Part shown: piece after piece, positions 5,585-8,567 of the stretch | How the letters are laid out: each line of letters starts with the position of its first letter | Numbering within the stretch: the stretch's first letter is position 1 | DNA from: Actinomycetota bacterium | GTDB lineage: Bacteria > Actinomycetota > Actinomycetes > Streptosporangiales > Streptosporangiaceae | Assembly (NCBI GenBank): GCA_003140115.1 | Contig: PLIQ01000258.1 | Span: 1,906-10,472 of the forward strand | Length of the DNA: 8,567 bases | Direction: 5' to 3' | Program-made: the position numbers and the translations under genes | The notes under the pieces: model-generated | Database searches by the model: none | Seen by the model: only the letters and a program-made list of their open reading frames with translations | What the model was told of the DNA's origin: nothing

Positions 5585-7542
5585 CGCGCGCACATGTCTC
5601 GGCGCCCGAGGGCGGGGCGCGGGGTCCCGCCGCGACGCGGCCTGACGCCGGGAAAAGCGCCGCGGCCAAGGCAGGCACGGCCGCCCTGACCCTGGGCGCG
5701 CTCGGCGTCGTCTTCGGCGACATCGGTACTAGTCCCCTGTACGCGATGAGCTCCATTTTCCAGGTTCACGGCGTCCGGCCGAACACGGCTGGGGTGGACG
5801 GCATGATCTCGCTCGTCGTCTGGGCGATCATCCTGGTCGTCATGGTCAAGTACGTGACCTTCGTGATGCGCGCCGACAACCGGGGCGAGGGCGGCATCAT
5901 GGCCCTGGTGGCGCTCGTCCTGCGCCTGCCGGTCAAAGGCCAGGGCAGGAAAGCGGCTCTGGTCTTGCTCGGGATCTTCGGAGTGGCGCTCTTCTACGGC
6001 GACGGGACGATCACCCCGGCGATCAGCGTCATCTCCTCGGTCGAAGGGCTTGAGACGTCAGCGCCGGGACTGAAGTCGTTCGTGGTGCCGATCACGCTCG
6101 CCCTGCTGACCGTCCTGTTCGCGGTCCAGCAGTTCGGGACGCGCGCCATCGGGCGGTTGTTCGGACCCTTCATGGTGGCGTGGTTCGGCCTCCTGGCGGT
6201 TTCGGGTCTCAACAAGATCATCGGGAATCCGGTGATCCTGAAGGCGCTGTCGCCCAGTTACGGGTTCGCGTTTTTCCTCGACCACCCCGTGACCGGTTTC
6301 CTGGCTCTGGCCGCGGTCGTGCTGGTGGTCACCGGTTCCGAGGCGCTATACGCCGACCTGGGCCAGTTCAGCCGGCGCTCGATCACCCGGGGGTGGATCT
6401 TCGTCGTCTTCCCCGCGCTGATCCTCAATTACCTGGGCCAGGGAGCGCTGATCCTGCGTTCGCCCACGGTCATCGCGAACCCCTTCTTCGGGCTGTTTCC
6501 TAAATGGGCGCAGATCCCGATGGTCGTGGTGGCGGTGGCCGCGACCATGATCGCGTCGCAGGCGGTGATCACCGGGGCGTTCTCGGTCACCCGCCAGGCG
6601 GTGCAGCTGGGCTTCCTGCCCCAGCTGAGGATCCGGCACAAGTCGGGATCCGAAGGGCAGGTCTACGTTCCAGCGGTGAACTGGCTGCTCTACATCGCGG
6701 TGGTCGCGCTGGTGATCGGCTTCGGGTCCGCTGCTCATCTCGCTTCCGCCTACGGCATCGCCGTCACCGGAACGTTCGCGACGACCACCGTCCTGTTTTT
6801 CGTCGTCGTGCGGATGCGCTGGAAAAAGCCGCTGTGGATCGTCCTGCCGGGCGCGGCGGCCTTCCTCACCGTTGACCTCGCGTTCTTCTCGGCGAACCTG
6901 ACCAAGGTCGTGTCTGGCGGCTGGTTCCCGCTGGCGATCGCACTGATCATCTTCACGCTGCTCTCGACCTGGCAACGCGGACGGGGACTCGTCACGGCCA
7001 AGCGCTCGGCGGCCGAGGGACAGCTCCGCGACTTCGTCGAGGAGATCCATAGCATGGACCCCCCGCTGTACCGCGTGCCGGGGACGGCGGTCTTCCTCGC
7101 CGCGGGCAAGCAGACGACACCGCTGGCGCTGCGGGCCAACGTCGACTACAACCACGTGATACACGAGAGCGTCGTCATCGTGTCGGTCGAGACCGAGACG
7201 GTCCCGCACGTCGACCCCTCCGAGCGCATAGTGGTCGATGACCTCGGCTACACCGGCGACGGCATCGTCTATCTAACCGTGCGCTACGGCTTCCAGGACG
7301 ACCAGAGCGTGCCGACGGCGCTGGGAGAGGCCGCCGCTCAGGACTTCCCGGTGAACATCGATGTCGAGAATGCGATCTATTTCGTCTCCGAGATCACCAT
7401 CGTCCTGGGTGACGATCCCGGCATGCGCAAGTGGCGCAAGAGGCTATTCCTCTTGCTGTCGCGCACGTCCAAGAGCCCGGTGGCTCTCTTCCACCTGCCA
7501 GAGCAGCGCATCGTGACCATGGGTTACCACATTGAGCTCTGA
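5581..7542 (+). CDS. kup: Potassium transporter Kup (KUP/HAK/KT family)
   Basis: The 653-residue product is a full-length KUP-type potassium uptake protein of the inner membrane, thought to work as a potassium/proton symporter; E. coli Kup is 622 residues. Family motifs are clear: LGVVFGDIGTSPLYA (about residues 41-55, Asp47), VMRADNRGEGGIMAL (95-109), FYGDGTITPAISV (138-150, Asp141) and TGSEALYADLGQFSRRS (251-267, Glu254). About 12 hydrophobic segments span residues 34-455, followed by a soluble C-terminal domain of roughly 190 residues ending MGYHIEL, as is usual. The first 32 residues are Ala/Arg-rich and look like a disordered extension. ATG 5581 is the only reasonable start, and it overlaps the stop of the leader ORF. 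The candidate riboswitch upstream suggests control by c-di-AMP. The stop lies only 14 bases from the stop of the convergent carotenoid oxygenase gene. Confidence 0.97.
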   Translation: MTRAHVSAPEGGARGPAATRPDAGKSAAAKAGTAALTLGALGVVFGDIGTSPLYAMSSIFQVHGVRPNTAGVDGMISLVVWAIILVVMVKYVTFVMRADNRGEGGIMALVALVLRLPVKGQGRKAALVLLGIFGVALFYGDGTITPAISVISSVEGLETSAPGLKSFVVPITLALLTVLFAVQQFGTRAIGRLFGPFMVAWFGLLAVSGLNKIIGNPVILKALSPSYGFAFFLDHPVTGFLALAAVVLVVTGSEALYADLGQFSRRSITRGWIFVVFPALILNYLGQGALILRSPTVIANPFFGLFPKWAQIPMVVVAVAATMIASQAVITGAFSVTRQAVQLGFLPQLRIRHKSGSEGQVYVPAVNWLLYIAVVALVIGFGSAAHLASAYGIAVTGTFATTTVLFFVVVRMRWKKPLWIVLPGAAAFLTVDLAFFSANLTKVVSGGWFPLAIALIIFTLLSTWQRGRGLVTAKRSAAEGQLRDFVEEIHSMDPPLYRVPGTAVFLAAGKQTTPLALRANVDYNHVIHESVVIVSVETETVPHVDPSERIVVDDLGYTGDGIVYLTVRYGFQDDQSVPTALGEAAAQDFPVNIDVENAIYFVSEITIVLGDDPGMRKWRKRLFLLLSRTSKSPVALFHLPEQRIVTMGYHIEL

Positions 7543-7556
7543 CGGAGCCGTAGGCC

Positions 7557-8567
7557 CTAAGGAGCGCTGGGGAAGTAACTGCCATGGAAGCCGAACGGGA
7601 CGTGGTGCGGCACCCGGGCACGTCCGATCTCGCTGAGGTTGGTGGCGTCGAGAGCCAGCAGGAACGAGGTGCCAGCGGCGCTGTCGAGTACGACTGACAG
7701 CAGCACTCCGGAATCCTCCTGCCCGGTGCCGGGTGCCCGGGCGAAAACCGGCTCGCCGGGGTAGGTGCCCGGTTCGGACCATGAGGCCGACGTGCCGTCT
7801 TCGAGGTCGGCCTTGGTGATCCGGTCCGGGAAGCCGCCGTCCGTGCTTGCGATGCCGTAGGCGTAGCGGTAGTGCTTGCCGTTGCGCCGTCCATAGTCGA
7901 TGCGCGGCAGCTCCAGGGCGATGCCGGGGAGGGGTTCGCGGGTCACATCGCCGCCGTCCAGGCGTATCCGGTACCGGCGCAGCCGGGCTTGCGGTATGCG
8001 GGCGTCGCGGCATCGCAGCCGGTCCAGGTAGAGCGCGTCGATGATGCCGGCATCGTCGTAGGCGCACACGTCGAGGAGGATCTCGTTGCCGTGCTCGTAG
8101 GCGTTGACGTGATGGAAGGCGAAGAAGGCCTCACCGGAGTAGGTGCCGCGGCTGCTTCCGGTGCTCAGGTCAAGGACGTGGAAGCGGGTGCCGCGGCCCG
8201 GTCGCCACCGGTAGTTGCGGATAAAGGGACGGCCGGACAGCGGGATCGTCACCGGGACCACGACGAACGGGAACTCCGCGAGCACGAGGTATCGCTCGGT
8301 GATCGCGAAGCTGTGCATATAGGCCGGAAGCCGTGCCGGGAGCCGCGCGATGATGCGGCGCCTGCCGCTTGGGTCCTGGGCATAGACCCGGTAGCTGGTG
8401 CGCGGGCCGAAGTGGGTCGCGTAGCTGACCAGGTCACCCGAACCGGGCGCGCGGTGCGGATGGGCGGTGGTCAGCTGCCCCGGCGCCGGCCGCGCCACCC
8501 CGAGTGTGTCCAGTGTCCGGGGGTCGAACTTCACCGGCAGCGGGGTCTCGGTCAGCGCGAGGAACTC
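7557..8567 (-). CDS. Carotenoid oxygenase (carotenoid cleavage dioxygenase/RPE65 family), C-terminal part
   Basis: The gene enters from the right edge, so the N-terminus is missing; 336 residues are visible. The frame is open to the last base and begins with EFLALTETPLPVKFDP, a typical internal stretch of this family, so the GTG at 8534 is not the start. The family consists of seven-bladed beta-propeller enzymes with a non-haem Fe(II) held by four histidines, cleaving a double bond of carotenoids, apocarotenoids or stilbenes with O2. All four expected histidine regions are present in order: AHPH (His36 of the visible part), MHSFAIT (His85), FHHVNAYE (His152) and GFHGSYFP (His328) close to the C-terminus. 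The enzyme therefore looks catalytically intact. There is no membrane segment in the visible part. No carotenoid biosynthesis gene is seen next to it, so the substrate is unknown. It is convergent with kup, and the 14-base gap leaves no room for a separate terminator. Confidence 0.93.
   Translation of the reverse strand, partial: EFLALTETPLPVKFDPRTLDTLGVARPAPGQLTTAHPHRAPGSGDLVSYATHFGPRTSYRVYAQDPSGRRRIIARLPARLPAYMHSFAITERYLVLAEFPFVVVPVTIPLSGRPFIRNYRWRPGRGTRFHVLDLSTGSSRGTYSGEAFFAFHHVNAYEHGNEILLDVCAYDDAGIIDALYLDRLRCRDARIPQARLRRYRIRLDGGDVTREPLPGIALELPRIDYGRRNGKHYRYAYGIASTDGGFPDRITKADLEDGTSASWSEPGTYPGEPVFARAPGTGQEDSGVLLSVVLDSAAGTSFLLALDATNLSEIGRARVPHHVPFGFHGSYFPSAP

Noticed and set aside
6346..7209. 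A 287-codon minus-strand open frame inside kup
   Set aside because: It is antisense to a well-conserved Kup sequence and its translation is a charged low-complexity string.
1..8567. CRISPR arrays, tRNA or rRNA genes, insertion sequences and phage attachment sites
   Set aside because: No regularly spaced repeats, tRNA-like cloverleaf arms, rRNA motifs, transposase domains or terminal inverted repeats were seen.

Overview
The window is high-GC DNA in which nearly every real gene has G or C at most third codon positions. Together with the protein families present, this points to an actinobacterium. A filamentous Streptosporangiales- or Streptomyces-like genome is my guess, but the order cannot be fixed from this piece.

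Layout from left to right. (1) The left edge holds the N-terminal part of a minus-strand lipoprotein. (2) After a short divergent spacer, a plus-strand gene encodes an all-helical protein. It matches the C-terminal part of actinobacterial SWIM zinc-finger proteins but has no zinc finger. (3) Convergent to it is a minus-strand two-gene ABC exporter operon: an ATPase, then, 4 bases downstream, a permease. The permease is a head-to-tail fusion of two homologous ABC-2 permease halves. (4) A gene-poor stretch of about 730 bases separates the exporter from a plus-strand kup gene. It holds a possible exporter promoter, a possible gene remnant and, just before kup, a structured leader whose conserved blocks resemble the ydaO/c-di-AMP riboswitch. 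(5) Between leader and kup lies a 22-codon ORF with a good ribosome binding site, whose stop overlaps the kup start (ATGA). (6) kup is complete and is followed tail-to-tail by a minus-strand carotenoid oxygenase gene that runs off the right edge.

The two functional units that can be read as units are the exporter pair and the kup locus. The exporter ATPase belongs to the DrrA/BcrA-like group; with a permease carrying two transmembrane halves, one permease chain and two ATPases could form a full transporter. Its substrate is unknown. At kup, the likely chain of control is ligand-sensing leader RNA, then a short upstream ORF, then translationally coupled potassium transporter. This fits the known control of potassium uptake by c-di-AMP in many Gram-positive bacteria. 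The leader is divergent, and the call rests on short motif blocks in the right order rather than on a covariance-model search. The remaining genes (lipoprotein, SWIM-tail protein, carotenoid oxygenase) show no clear functional link to these units.
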